This document shows positions 51,664 through 60,982 of a stretch of DNA of 64,000 nucleotides, piece after piece. How positions within the stretch are numbered: the first letter of the stretch is position 1; every line of letters starts with the position of its first letter. A model generated the notes under the pieces. That model was not told the DNA's origin. It worked only from the letters and a program-made list of their open reading frames with translations, and ran no database searches. The DNA comes from Parvibaculum sp040390855. GTDB taxonomy: Bacteria; Pseudomonadota; Alphaproteobacteria; Parvibaculales; Parvibaculaceae. The translations under genes were made by a program, and so were the position numbers. The stretch is taken from positions 62,001-126,000 of the forward strand of contig JAZJXO010000006.1 in assembly GCA_040390855.1 (NCBI GenBank), in the 5' to 3' direction.

Positions 51664-52431
51664 TCAGGCTTCGCTCAGCTCGCGTTTGCCTTCGGCGATG
51701 AGGCGGGCGGTGGCCTCTTCTGTGCATTTTTCGAGTTCGGCCATGAAGGTTGTGCGGTCGAGACCTGCTGGGATCGCGGGCAGGAATTCGAGCACGATGG
51801 TGCCCGCTTTGCGCAGGAAACGACGACGCGGCCAGTAGAGGCCGGAATTGACGGCGGCGGGCACGCAAGGGACGCCCATCTGGCGATAGAGGGCGGCGAC
51901 ACCGGGCTTGTAGTCCGGCGCGGCGCCGGGGGCCGAGCGTGTGCCTTCGGGAAAGATGACAATAGGGCGGTTTGCGGCGATGGCGGCTTTGCCCTGCGCC
52001 ATGAGGTGGCGGATGGCGGAGGCCCCGGAACCGCGGTTGATGGCAATCATGCCCGCTTTTTTCGAGAACCATCCGTAATAGGGGATCCAGAGGAGTTCCG
52101 CTTTGAGGACCATAGCGGGGTCGCGCAGGAGGGCGACAAAGGCAATCGTGTCCCACATGGACTGATGCTTGGCCGCGACGAGGACCGCGCCTTCGGGTTT
52201 TATTCCCCGCAGTTCGTAGCGCGTGCCCGTCGTCACTTTTAGGAGCCAGAGGACGAGGCGCGACAAACGGGTGATGACAAAGACCGCTGCGCCGCGCGGC
52301 ATTGCAAGTGCGGGCGTCGCAATGAGACCGATGATGATGGCGCTGATATAAAGCGACAGGTTGAAGACAAGAGAGCGGAGGCGCTGAAACAAGGTCTGAT
52401 CCTTATGCCGCGCGCAGGAGCGGACGGGCAT
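51664..52431 (-). CDS. plsC: 1-acyl-sn-glycerol-3-phosphate acyltransferase (PlsC)
   Basis: A 255-residue membrane-associated acyltransferase that converts lysophosphatidic acid to phosphatidic acid. The HX4D motif is in KHQSMWDT (His89, Asp94) and FPEGTRS (160-166) is the second motif; AGMIAINRGSG is the third. An N-terminal hydrophobic segment lies at about 24-45. The start overlaps the upstream ydcF-like gene by 29 nt, so the exact ATG is less certain. It is the last gene of the ftsE-ftsX-ydcF-plsC block. Confidence 0.94.
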   Translation of the reverse strand: MPVRSCARHKDQTLFQRLRSLVFNLSLYISAIIIGLIATPALAMPRGAAVFVITRLSRLVLWLLKVTTGTRYELRGIKPEGAVLVAAKHQSMWDTIAFVALLRDPAMVLKAELLWIPYYGWFSKKAGMIAINRGSGASAIRHLMAQGKAAIAANRPIVIFPEGTRSAPGAAPDYKPGVAALYRQMGVPCVPAAVNSGLYWPRRRFLRKAGTIVLEFLPAIPAGLDRTTFMAELEKCTEEATARLIAEGKRELSEA

Positions 52432-53029
52432 GAATGAGCGTCAGAATGTATTTGGAATATTCAGACAGCAATAGCCGCGTTGTGCCGGGAAAATCCCACC
52501 AGCCGTCCAGATGCAATGTGCCCTGCACGACGGGGAAAGGTGTGATGGTGACGCCCGGCATGGCGCGGCGCAGTTCGAGGGCGGCGCGCGGCATGTGATA
52601 GGTGGAGGTCACAAGAATGATCGAGCGGTAACCGTGGGTGCGGACCCAGCTTGCGGTCTCGGTCGCGTTGCCGATTGTGTCTTCTGCCTGACGGCCGAGA
52701 TCTACGCAGCAGTCGAATTTAGCGGATGGCACATTGACAGTGTTTTTGATGGTGCCGGATTTCACTTCCGGATGGACGCCGGTGATGAGAAGGCGTGCGC
52801 CCTTGCCGTCATCAAGGAGCTTCATGGCTTCGGTGATGCGGCCCTCACCGCCGGTGAGGGCAACAATAGCGTCAGCGGCGGTGACGTCGGACGGTGCGTG
52901 GCGGTCAAGGCTTGCGGCAAAGATGATGAAGCCCAGCATATAGAGCGTGACCGCGCTGAAGACAAAAGTCGTCACGGCGCGGCGGATGCGCTGTCTGATA
53001 TGGGCTGTGATGCGGTCGAGAGGCCTCAT
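52403..53029 (-). CDS. YdcF/DUF218-family membrane protein
   Basis: A 208-residue DUF218 protein with one N-terminal helix (TTFVFSAVTLYMLGFIIFAA) and a periplasmic or cytoplasmic alpha/beta domain. AIVALTGGEGRITEAMKLL, EDTIGNATETASWVRTHGY and ILVTSTYHMPRAALELRR are the family motifs, with conserved acidic and arginine residues typical of a SAM- or nucleotide-binding pocket. The role is unknown; members have been linked to envelope polysaccharide. It overlaps plsC by 29 nt and lies 128 bp after ftsX. Confidence 0.9.
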   Translation of the reverse strand: MRPLDRITAHIRQRIRRAVTTFVFSAVTLYMLGFIIFAASLDRHAPSDVTAADAIVALTGGEGRITEAMKLLDDGKGARLLITGVHPEVKSGTIKNTVNVPSAKFDCCVDLGRQAEDTIGNATETASWVRTHGYRSIILVTSTYHMPRAALELRRAMPGVTITPFPVVQGTLHLDGWWDFPGTTRLLLSEYSKYILTLIHARPLLRAA

Positions 53030-53157
53030 CTGTACTTTTCTTCGTCCTCGGGTTTAAGCGGGGAAATCGCCCCGTTGATGCAAGTCTATCTTTAAGGAGC
53101 AGCAGCATAGCCGGTCTTTACGGAAAGATTGATCCGGAAATTTGCGGGTTCTGAGAC

Positions 53158-54126
53158 TTAAAGAAGGCGATTGAGCGTCCGCATGACGGTGATGCGGGCG
53201 GTGAGCACGGCCACAAGGGCGGCGGCCACGGGGACGCAGACAAGGGCGGGATAATCAGCGGGACGCAAGCCCGAGACCGGCAGCATGAAGAGGCTCGCAT
53301 CGCTGCCGGTGCTCGCTGATTGAAGGCCGAGAAGCAAGAATGTCACGGCGGACAGGACGAGGCCGATCATTCCGCCGCGAAAGCCAAGATGCAGGAAATG
53401 GCGTTGCACTTCGGCTGCGATGAATTTGTCACGCGCGCCGGTGAGGTGGAGGACCTCGACGACCTCGCGGTTGGCCGAGAGCCCTGCCCGTGTTGCGAAA
53501 GTGATGATGGCGACCATCGTTGCGGTGACAACAAGAAGCACGGCATAAGCGAGCCATTCGGCGGCGCGGGCGGCATGAAGCAGTTGTGCCTGCCATTGGC
53601 GATGCGTGTCGAGGACGGCCCCGGGGGCGGCTTGTGCGATGGTTTGGGAGAGCGCGATGAGATCGGGTGGGGAGGCGGCATCAATGCGCAGGTCGATGAG
53701 ATGGGGGAGCGGCAGATCATCCGTCACATTGCCGGTGCCGAGCCATGGCTCCAGCAGCTCTGTCACATTTTCTTTGGTGAGAGCGCGGGCGGATTTGACA
53801 CCTTTGGTGTCAGACAAAATATAGAGGATGGCGCGGACCTGTTCGTCAGGCGTCATTTCATTGGATTGTTTGACCTCGATGGTGATCGCGCCTGAGAGGT
53901 CAGACGTCCAGCTTGCAGTCACGCGGGCGACGGACAAGGCAGCACCCAGTGCCAGAGACGCCAGAAAACACATGGCGGCGATGACGAGGACGAGCGAGAG
54001 GCCCGTCGCACCGGCAGCGGGCATCACCGAACGCGTCTCGACAAGGAGCGTGTTCACAAATGCCATCGGGCCACGGCGCGATGGCAGATTGTCGAATTCG
54101 GATGTGGTCTGGACAGGATCAGCCAC
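53158..54126 (-). CDS. ftsX: Cell-division ABC transporter permease FtsX
   Basis: A 322-residue membrane protein with four helices: one at about 40-62 and three in the C-terminal half, separated by a large periplasmic loop (ITIEVKQSNEMTPDEQVRAI, then GTGNVTDDLPLPHLIDLRID). FtsX transmits ATP hydrolysis by FtsE to activate peptidoglycan hydrolases at the division septum. It overlaps ftsE by 8 nt, so it is translationally coupled. Downstream there are 128 bp before the ydcF-like gene. Confidence 0.94.
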   Translation of the reverse strand: MADPVQTTSEFDNLPSRRGPMAFVNTLLVETRSVMPAAGATGLSLVLVIAAMCFLASLALGAALSVARVTASWTSDLSGAITIEVKQSNEMTPDEQVRAILYILSDTKGVKSARALTKENVTELLEPWLGTGNVTDDLPLPHLIDLRIDAASPPDLIALSQTIAQAAPGAVLDTHRQWQAQLLHAARAAEWLAYAVLLVVTATMVAIITFATRAGLSANREVVEVLHLTGARDKFIAAEVQRHFLHLGFRGGMIGLVLSAVTFLLLGLQSASTGSDASLFMLPVSGLRPADYPALVCVPVAAALVAVLTARITVMRTLNRLL

Positions 54127-54778
54127 GGACGGTGAGCCTCCCGCCTTTAAGCACGAGTTCGGGTGCGCGGGCTTCGGTTACGAGCGCCTGATCATGGGTG
54201 GCAATCAGAATCGACGTGCCGAGCTTGTTCAATTCCATAAAGAGACGAAGGAGCCGCTTGCCCATTTCGGGGTCGACATTGCCGGTGGGTTCATCGGCAA
54301 GCAGGAGATCGGGTTGCGCCACCACAGCGCGTGCGATAGCGGCGCGCTGTTTCTCGCCGCCGGAAAGCGTCGGTGGCCGGGCCTGCATACGCTCGCCAAG
54401 GCCGACCCAAGCGAGCAGCTCGCGCACATCGGCCTTGTAGGTGCTTTCGGCGCGGCCCTGAATTTTGAGCGGCAATGCCACATTTTCGTAAGTGGTCAGA
54501 TGGTCGAGAAGGCGGAACTCCTGAAAGACGACGCCGACGCGGCGGCGCAGGTCAGGCAGATCCTTGCGGGGCAGCGTGGCAATGTCGCGGCCGAACATGG
54601 TGATGAGGCCGCGCGAGGGGCGCGATGCCATGAACATGAGCTTCAGCAACGAGGTTTTGCCGGCACCGGAAGGGCCGGTCAGGAAATGGAACGACCCCGG
54701 CGCGAGGTGAAAGCTCACATCGCGCAGGACTTCCAGTCCCATGCCATAGCGCATACCTACATTTTCGAAGCGAATCAT
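54119..54778 (-). CDS. ftsE: Cell-division ATP-binding protein FtsE
   Basis: A 219-residue ATPase of the FtsEX complex. Walker A GPSGAGKTS at 35-43, the signature LSGGEKQR, Walker B LLLADEPTG, and the H-loop in IATHD are all present. The short length without a C-terminal extension is typical of FtsE. The gene is divergent from the MJ0042-hpt-cpdR operon across a 206-bp region containing a consensus CtrA site, so it could be cell-cycle controlled. The 8-nt overlap with ftsX indicates fixed stoichiometry. Confidence 0.95.
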   Translation of the reverse strand: MIRFENVGMRYGMGLEVLRDVSFHLAPGSFHFLTGPSGAGKTSLLKLMFMASRPSRGLITMFGRDIATLPRKDLPDLRRRVGVVFQEFRLLDHLTTYENVALPLKIQGRAESTYKADVRELLAWVGLGERMQARPPTLSGGEKQRAAIARAVVAQPDLLLADEPTGNVDPEMGKRLLRLFMELNKLGTSILIATHDQALVTEARAPELVLKGGRLTVRG

Positions 54779-54862
54779 GGAGGGAAAGTTAGCATGGATG
54801 TCTCTTTTTGATATGGGGCGCTCACTACGTCGGCCCAGAAAACCTTGCTTTTCTTGGCCTGA

Positions 54863-54879
54863 TTAACTGGCCTTTAACC
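54863..54879. promoter_or_regulatory. Consensus CtrA-binding site TTAA-N7-TTAAC
   Basis: TTAA at 54863, seven bases CTGGCCT, then TTAAC at 54874, an exact match to the full CtrA recognition sequence of alphaproteobacteria. It lies 85 bp upstream of ftsE and about 105 bp upstream of the MJ0042 protein ATG, in the shared divergent region. Binding is inferred. Confidence 0.65.
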
Positions 54880-54984
54880 AACAATCGCGTTTCAATAGGC
54901 TTACATTGGTCTGGTCTTCAAATCCGGTTCGCTTGCCCATCCTCCGGTCCCTGTCTCATCCCAACAAGACGGCATAGTTTTCTT

Positions 54985-56013
54985 ATGATCATCACCTGCC
55001 CGTCCTGTTCAGCACGCTATCCAGTGGATGCCTCCAGTTTTGCGCCGTCCGGTCGCAAAGTCCGCTGCGCCAAATGCGGCAATACATGGCATCAGGCGCC
55101 GCCCAGTGAGCTTGGCGGTGCGGATGCCGATGCGGTGGTACCGCTCACTGTCGTGCAAAGTCAGAAGCCGCTCTTTAAAGGTGCCGTGGCCTCTAAGCCG
55201 AAAGCGCCTGATCCGGCCCATGCCCCTGTGGCAGAAGAGGTCAAACCGCTCAGGCGTGATGATCCGTTTGAAGATGATGACATCATGTTCGCGCCGACCG
55301 AACCCCAGCCTGCGCCCAAGCCGGAAGAGACTACACCTGACATCAAGGTCAAGCTCTACGATATTGCCAGCGTGCAGACCGAAACGGGCGGCAAGCTGCG
55401 CCGCTATTTAAGCGATGTGGCTTCCATGCGACGCGGTCGCGTCGTCGGCGCCATCGGCTGGGTGGTGCTTGTTCTTTTTGTGGCAGGCACGATCTACAGC
55501 GTCGTTCAGTATCGCCGCGAGATCGCGGCCTTCTGGCCGTCGACGGCGAGGCTTTATGAAGCGGCGGGTGCGCCGATCAATCTTGTTGGTTTTGAACTTG
55601 CCAAAGTGACCTATGAGCGGCAGGACGAAAACGGTTTGCCGGTGCTTGCTATCAAAGGCGAAGTGGTCAATGTGAGCGGCGAGACAAAACGTGTGCCGCG
55701 TATCCGCGTCGGGCTTCGCGATGAGAATCAACAGGAGCTTTATCACTGGACCTTTGCACTGGCTGAAAGTGAATTGAAGCCTGCAACAAAGGCGGAATTT
55801 ACAACGCGCCTGTCGAGTCCGCCTGCCGGCGCGCGCGATCTTGAAGTGCGCTTTGTTGAACCCAATGAAGAGGCCGGCGATCAGGTCGTCGCGCCAGATG
55901 GCACCTCTCCCGTAGAAGACGCGCCTGTTGTTGGGGCCCCTGTCTCAGAAGTTCCGGCAGCCGAAGGCACCGCGCACGAAACCGTGCCGCAGGCTGACGT
56001 GCCGCAGCACTGA
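54985..56013 (+). CDS. MJ0042 zinc-finger / DUF3426 membrane protein
   Basis: A 342-residue protein that starts MIITCPSCSARYPVDASSF with a zinc-ribbon of two CxxC pairs (CPSC, CAKC), then a proline/acid-rich linker. One membrane helix (GAIGWVVLVLFVAGTIYSVVQ) and a DUF3426 beta domain (NLVGFELAKVTYERQDENGL) follow. The ATG at 54985 sets the zinc ribbon at the N-terminus; the frame is open further upstream. Function is not established, but the zinc finger may sense or bind nucleic acid or metal at the membrane. It is first in an MJ0042-hpt-cpdR operon. Confidence 0.88.
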   Translation: MIITCPSCSARYPVDASSFAPSGRKVRCAKCGNTWHQAPPSELGGADADAVVPLTVVQSQKPLFKGAVASKPKAPDPAHAPVAEEVKPLRRDDPFEDDDIMFAPTEPQPAPKPEETTPDIKVKLYDIASVQTETGGKLRRYLSDVASMRRGRVVGAIGWVVLVLFVAGTIYSVVQYRREIAAFWPSTARLYEAAGAPINLVGFELAKVTYERQDENGLPVLAIKGEVVNVSGETKRVPRIRVGLRDENQQELYHWTFALAESELKPATKAEFTTRLSSPPAGARDLEVRFVEPNEEAGDQVVAPDGTSPVEDAPVVGAPVSEVPAAEGTAHETVPQADVPQH

Positions 56014-56032
56014 TTATTATACTGGATCGATA

Positions 56033-56575
56033 ATGAGTATTCTTGCCCCTGACGCACATATAGATGTGCTGATCAATGCTGATCAGTTGAGTGCGCGTGT
56101 CACTCAACTGGCGGGCGAAATTGTAGCGACCATGGGACCGGCCCCGCTTCTCATTCCGGTGCTGAAGGGAAGTTTTATTTTTGCGGCTGATCTCCTTCGT
56201 GCCTTACATTATGCGGGCGCTGTGCCGGATATGGATTTCATCAGCCTGTCGAGCTATGGCGCAGGTCAGTCCTCGCGCGGCGAGGTGGTGATCCTGCGCG
56301 ACACGGAGGCCGAAATTGCAGGCCGTGATGTGCTTGTCGTTGATGATATATTGGAGTCTGGTCGTACGCTGGCCTTTGCCAGAGACCTGATGATGGCGCG
56401 TCGTGCCAAATCCGTGATGACATGTGTGTTGCTTAACAAGCCCGGCAAGCTCGCCGTGCGGATGAAGGCTGATTTTGTCGGTTTTGAGTGTCCTGATAAA
56501 TTTGTGATCGGTTACGGCATGGATGTCGCTCATGCCTACCGGCAGTTGCCCTTTGTCGGCGCGGTGGAAAACTAA
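56033..56575 (+). CDS. hpt: Hypoxanthine phosphoribosyltransferase
   Basis: A 180-residue purine salvage enzyme that converts hypoxanthine or guanine and PRPP to IMP or GMP. The PRPP-binding motif is VLVVDDILESGRTL, GSFIFAADLLRAL holds the N-terminal loop and FVIGYGMDVAHAYRQLPFVG the C-terminal purine-binding segment. It lies 19 bp after the MJ0042 gene and 2 bp before cpdR, so the three are co-transcribed. Placement next to a cell-cycle regulator is common in alphaproteobacteria and has no known functional meaning. Confidence 0.94.
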   Translation: MSILAPDAHIDVLINADQLSARVTQLAGEIVATMGPAPLLIPVLKGSFIFAADLLRALHYAGAVPDMDFISLSSYGAGQSSRGEVVILRDTEAEIAGRDVLVVDDILESGRTLAFARDLMMARRAKSVMTCVLLNKPGKLAVRMKADFVGFECPDKFVIGYGMDVAHAYRQLPFVGAVEN

Positions 56576-56577
56576 AC

Positions 56578-56964
56578 ATGGCGCGGATCCTTCTGGCGGA
56601 AGACGAGGCGAGCGTGCGTGAATTTATTATGCGCGCGCTTACAGGCGTCGGACATCAGGTGGATGCGGCGGGTGACGGCTCGGACGCGCTGGCGCGGCTT
56701 GGTGAGATGAAAGCGGGTGGCGGCTCTTATGATCTGTTGCTCACCGATATTCTGATGCCGGTGATGGACGGGATTTCACTGGCGCTGTCGGCCTCGCGCG
56801 ATGCGCCTGATATGCTGATTATGCTGATGACCGGCTATTCCGATCAGCGCGAACGCGCCTACGGGCTTGATGCGATCATTCAGGATATTTTGCTGAAACC
56901 CTTTACGCTGGATGAGCTGGTGACGCGGATCGACACCGTGCTCGCTTCCAGAAAGCGTGTTTGA
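56578..56964 (+). CDS. cpdR: Single-domain response regulator CpdR
   Basis: A 128-residue receiver domain with no output domain. MARILLAEDEASVREFIMRA is the start, the phosphoacceptor is Asp57 in LLLTDILMPVMDG, the switch threonine is in LMTGYSD and the lysine in LLKPFTLDEL. The family, studied in Caulobacter, directs the ClpXP protease to the cell pole for degradation of CtrA and PdeA when unphosphorylated. It lies 2 bp after hpt. A CtrA consensus site in the operon promoter suggests feedback. Confidence 0.93.
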   Translation: MARILLAEDEASVREFIMRALTGVGHQVDAAGDGSDALARLGEMKAGGGSYDLLLTDILMPVMDGISLALSASRDAPDMLIMLMTGYSDQRERAYGLDAIIQDILLKPFTLDELVTRIDTVLASRKRV

Positions 56965-56984
56965 ATCTGGAAGTGATCCAAATT

Positions 56985-59609
56985 TTAAAAGCGATTGAGC
57001 AGGCGGTCTAGATAATCCAATTCAGATTGCGGGCGGCCAAGCTCACCGGCGCGGCGGCGCAGATCTTCGATAATGGCGCGGGCTTTGAGGCGATCGGAAC
57101 CATTGGGAATTTTGACCTTTTCGGGGTCGCCCGGCATTTGCGCGCGGCCCATCGGGTCTTTGGCATCGCCCGGTTTGGCGCGGCCGTTCTGCTGGCCCTT
57201 CTGACCCTTCATGCTTTCGGCAAGCTCGTCCGCCATGCCTTGTGCAGCAGATCGCATGGACTGGATTGACTGTCCCTGCGAAATCGTTGCGCGGTCTGCA
57301 CGCTGATCTTTGAGGCGATCCTGAGCACTTTGCATCTGCTTGCCTGCCTCATCGAGACTGTCCGGTTTTTTGACACCGGCGTCTTCGAGCATTTTCATCA
57401 GCACAGCCAGTTCGCCCGACAATTCTTTTTGTGCCTTGGCAAGAGCACCGAGGTCTTTGCTGTGTTTACCATCGGCAGTACCTGCTCCTTCAGGCCCTGC
57501 CTTGAAGGTTTCGTCCATCAGTTTTTTTTCTTTGTCGATCAGGCCGGTCAGCCCTTCGATGGCGGCGGCGGTTGCTTTCTGTTCGTCGGTGAGCGCTTTA
57601 TTGTCGGCGGGCGTTTGCAGGTTTTCTAAGATGGCCTGCATTTGTTCGAGCAGGCGTTTGGCATCATCGCGCGCACCGCCTTCGGCAAGCTGGCCGATTT
57701 CACCGAGCATTTTTTCAAGCGCTTCGCGGTCGATGGTTTCGCCGTCCTGCGGGGCAAATTGCCGGATCATCGCCTGATCAGGGTTGTCACCGGCTTTGGC
57801 GATGATCGCGTCCATGTAGCGTTGGAATGCGGCTTTTAAGTTCTCGACGAGATGCTCGATTTCGTTCTGCGGTGCGTTTTGTTCAAGCCCTTTGCTGAGT
57901 GCGTCGCGGGCGCGGCGCAGATCGCTTTCGGCAAGCGACAGATCGCCGTCTTCGAGGCGGAGCGCCACGGACCAAAGAAGATCGTAGATGCCGTCGAGGT
58001 TTTCATCGTTTCGCGCCGATACCATGCGCCAATAGGCGGCGCGTAAGCCCAGATAGGCACTCTCACTATCGACATAGGCAGGCGCAACAGCGGTGAGATC
58101 GTTGAGGACGCGGGCGACACGGTTGATTGAACTCGGACGGAAGGCGAGAGCGCGTCGTTGCTCGATCGTGGCGGCAGCAAGCGGTTTTTTAAATGCGCGC
58201 GCGGGAAGGTTTATGGCGATGGGTTCGCTCACACCTTCCTGACCGGCATCGTCGGTTGCGACAAGCGTGATAAGCACGGGCAGACCCGCCCAGGGATGCG
58301 ACGTCAGGTCCGCATAGGTTTCGCCTTTACCGTCTTTCGTGTGGAGGACTTTCAGTGGCAGGTTCACCACGGGCGGTTTCACCAGTGCATTGGCGCGGGG
58401 CTGGCGAAAGAGGCTGGCGATTTTCTTGCGCGCTTCGGTGAGGACGGGATTTTCGGGCGTGGCAGGGGACGGCGTTGTGTTGGGCGTGGCTTGTGTTGTC
58501 GTCATGGCGCTGGCGGCAAAGGCCACGCGGGCAAAGGCTGTCTTGACGCCGTAATCATCGGATACGTCATAGGCAAAATGGAGTGTTCCGGATGCGGTTT
58601 CCTGTATCGGCATAGCGAGGCGGATTTTGGGCGGCAGGTCGGGGATTGTTTCAACCGACCAGTTTCGCAGGAGACGCCCGCCGAGTGTCAGCGAGAAGTC
58701 AGAGGTTTCGGTGACCTTTACGTCGATCATCGCATTGGCATTGCCGAGATCGGTGAGCGGTTCGGGGCGGCCACGGTCCTCGCGGCCGGTTTCAAGCGAC
58801 GGGAGATTGCGCAGGCCGTGGGCGCGGATCGAGATCGTGCTGCCGACGGGAACGCGGACAGTTTCGTCCGACATGACAGGTTTGAAATCAGGGCCTTCCG
58901 CGCCGCTTTCGCCGCGTTCGAGAAAGACGGGGTTCTGGCCGGTGTAAGCAGGGGGCGTGATCCAGGCTTCAATCGTAAAGCTGCGGGCTGATCCTGCGCC
59001 GGGAAAAAACGCAGCGCCAATGCGGGCCATGCGGCCGGGGCCGGTGCCCGCAACGCCGATGACGAGCAGAAGAACCACAATGGCGCGTAGTCCGTATGGA
59101 TCCCGATCGACAAGGCCCGGTGCGACGGTACCGAGTTTCAGTTTTTTCAGGCGCTCACCGATCCACGCTTGATGGGCGGCCCAGAGGCGCGGGTCGCCGG
59201 AGCCTTGTGCCGCCACGTCTTCATAAGCGGATAATGGCTGGTGCGTGAGGCCCGATGCGCCTTCGAGATGATGGAGTGCAGCCTCGCGCGTCGGCCAGCG
59301 GAACCGGCGCAAGCCCTGCCACAATGTCGATGCGAGAAAGAGTGTGAAGGAGGCGATGAGGGCCCAGTGGAGCCCGAGCGACAGGTCTTCAAAAAAGCCG
59401 ATCAGGGCGGCGGCGGTAAAAAGACCGGTCAGGGCGAGCGCTGTCCAGAGGGCCCCCCAGAGATATTCCCAGACAAGCAGTGCGCGGGCGAGAAAGATGC
59501 GGCGTTCAATGCGGCGCGGCAGGGCACGTGCGCCCTCGGGCAGCCGCGCATGATCGGGGCGCAGGCTGCCGAGGGGGACGATCTGTCTGAGTGCCGATTT
59601 GCCGCTCAC
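56985..59609 (-). CDS. TIGR02302/DUF4175 large membrane protein
   Basis: An 874-residue protein of the DUF4175 (TIGR02302) family, found mainly in alphaproteobacteria. Two or three helices lie at the N-terminus (LLVWEYLWGALWTALALTGL and LHWALIASFTLFLASTLWQG) and another near 175. A large extracytoplasmic part ends in a long helical, glutamine/methionine-rich region (ALAKAQKELSGELAVLMKML). The function is not known. The gene follows cpdR convergently and is close to lysA upstream. It has the usual length and no obvious truncation. Confidence 0.9.
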   Translation of the reverse strand: MSGKSALRQIVPLGSLRPDHARLPEGARALPRRIERRIFLARALLVWEYLWGALWTALALTGLFTAAALIGFFEDLSLGLHWALIASFTLFLASTLWQGLRRFRWPTREAALHHLEGASGLTHQPLSAYEDVAAQGSGDPRLWAAHQAWIGERLKKLKLGTVAPGLVDRDPYGLRAIVVLLLVIGVAGTGPGRMARIGAAFFPGAGSARSFTIEAWITPPAYTGQNPVFLERGESGAEGPDFKPVMSDETVRVPVGSTISIRAHGLRNLPSLETGREDRGRPEPLTDLGNANAMIDVKVTETSDFSLTLGGRLLRNWSVETIPDLPPKIRLAMPIQETASGTLHFAYDVSDDYGVKTAFARVAFAASAMTTTQATPNTTPSPATPENPVLTEARKKIASLFRQPRANALVKPPVVNLPLKVLHTKDGKGETYADLTSHPWAGLPVLITLVATDDAGQEGVSEPIAINLPARAFKKPLAAATIEQRRALAFRPSSINRVARVLNDLTAVAPAYVDSESAYLGLRAAYWRMVSARNDENLDGIYDLLWSVALRLEDGDLSLAESDLRRARDALSKGLEQNAPQNEIEHLVENLKAAFQRYMDAIIAKAGDNPDQAMIRQFAPQDGETIDREALEKMLGEIGQLAEGGARDDAKRLLEQMQAILENLQTPADNKALTDEQKATAAAIEGLTGLIDKEKKLMDETFKAGPEGAGTADGKHSKDLGALAKAQKELSGELAVLMKMLEDAGVKKPDSLDEAGKQMQSAQDRLKDQRADRATISQGQSIQSMRSAAQGMADELAESMKGQKGQQNGRAKPGDAKDPMGRAQMPGDPEKVKIPNGSDRLKARAIIEDLRRRAGELGRPQSELDYLDRLLNRF

Positions 59610-59669
59610 GCTCGCGCCGTCGTTTCAGAATATGCGCTGGGGCTAATGTTCAGCGCGGGGATTTGTTGC

Positions 59670-60938
59670 TCACCTTTTGAGCCAGTCCGGAATCTTATCC
59701 TGCTTCAGGATTTCGGCATAATCGGGGCGCGCGCGAATGACGGCATAATCATCGCCTGCGACGAGCACTTCCGGTACGAGCGGCCTCGTATTGTAGGTTG
59801 ATGCCTGTACGGCACCGTAGGCCCCCGCCGACATGATGGCGACGAGATCGCCTGCTTTGAGGATGGGAAGCGCACGGCCTCTGGCCATGAAGTCGCCGCT
59901 TTCGCAGACGGGGCCAACAATGTCATAAGTCATGCGGATATGATCGGTCGGTTCGGTGACGGATTTAATCTCGTGATAGGCGTCATAAAGTGTCGGACGG
60001 ATGAGATCGTTCATAGCCGCATCAATGATGAGGAAGGTGCGGTCATCGCCTTCTTTCACATAGATGACGCGCGAGACGAGGACACCGGCATTGCCCACGA
60101 TCAGGCGGCCCGGTTCGAAGGTGAGATCGCAGCCCAGATGCCCCATCGTGCGTTTGACGAGGCTTGCATACTCGTCGGGATGTGGCGGAATATCATTGTC
60201 GCCGCGATAGGGAATGCCGAGGCCGCCGCCGAGATCAATATGGCTGATCTTGTGGCCGGACGCGCGTAAGGCTTTGACCATGCTCGCAACGCGCCTGAAG
60301 GCCGCTTCAAACGGATCGAGCGATGTGAGCTGCGAGCCGATATGAACGTCGATGCCGATGGCGGCAATCGACGGGAGCTCGGCTGCGCGGGCATAGACCG
60401 CAGGCGCACGCTTCCATGAGATGCCAAATTTGTTTTCCGCTTTACCAGTCGCAATCTTTTCATGCGTTTTTGCGTCAACATCGGGGTTCACGCGGATCGC
60501 AATTTTGGCGACGAGTTTTTTTGCCGCTGCGATTTCGGCGATGAGCTCAAGTTCGGGTTCGCTTTCAATATTGAACTGATCAATGCCGGTATCGAGTGCG
60601 TATGAAATTTCCTGCGCGGTTTTGCCGACGCCAGAAAAGACGATCTGCTTTGGCGTGATGCCTGCCGCTAGGGCGCGGCGCAGCTCGCCTTCGGAGACAA
60701 CGTCTGCGCCTGCGCCTTCGGCGGCAAGTGTTGCGATGACCGCGAGATTTGAATTGGCTTTCACCGAATAGCAAAGACGGGCGGGCTGGCCTTTGAATGC
60801 GTCCATGAAGATGCGGGCATGACGGCGCAGTGTGGCGGACGAGTAGCAATAGAAAGGCGTACCGATGTCTTCGGCCAAGGCGGCAAGGCTCACCGCTTCG
60901 GCGCTTAACACGCCGTTTTGATATTCAAAATGGTTCAT
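59670..60938 (-). CDS. lysA: Diaminopimelate decarboxylase
   Basis: A 422-residue PLP enzyme of alanine-racemase fold that makes L-lysine from meso-diaminopimelate. The PLP lysine is in CYSVKANSNLAV, the phosphate-binding GGGLGIPY follows, and CESGDFMA holds the active-site cysteine contributed to the partner subunit. Length is typical. It is 44 bp downstream of the small lipoprotein gene, which itself follows argH, so argH-lptM-lysA probably form one transcription unit, a common order in proteobacteria. Confidence 0.97.
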   Translation of the reverse strand: MNHFEYQNGVLSAEAVSLAALAEDIGTPFYCYSSATLRRHARIFMDAFKGQPARLCYSVKANSNLAVIATLAAEGAGADVVSEGELRRALAAGITPKQIVFSGVGKTAQEISYALDTGIDQFNIESEPELELIAEIAAAKKLVAKIAIRVNPDVDAKTHEKIATGKAENKFGISWKRAPAVYARAAELPSIAAIGIDVHIGSQLTSLDPFEAAFRRVASMVKALRASGHKISHIDLGGGLGIPYRGDNDIPPHPDEYASLVKRTMGHLGCDLTFEPGRLIVGNAGVLVSRVIYVKEGDDRTFLIIDAAMNDLIRPTLYDAYHEIKSVTEPTDHIRMTYDIVGPVCESGDFMARGRALPILKAGDLVAIMSAGAYGAVQASTYNTRPLVPEVLVAGDDYAVIRARPDYAEILKQDKIPDWLKR

Positions 60939-60982
60939 CCGCGGTCAGGCTTTCGCAACAGAGATCGGGTTCGTGAGGTCGC

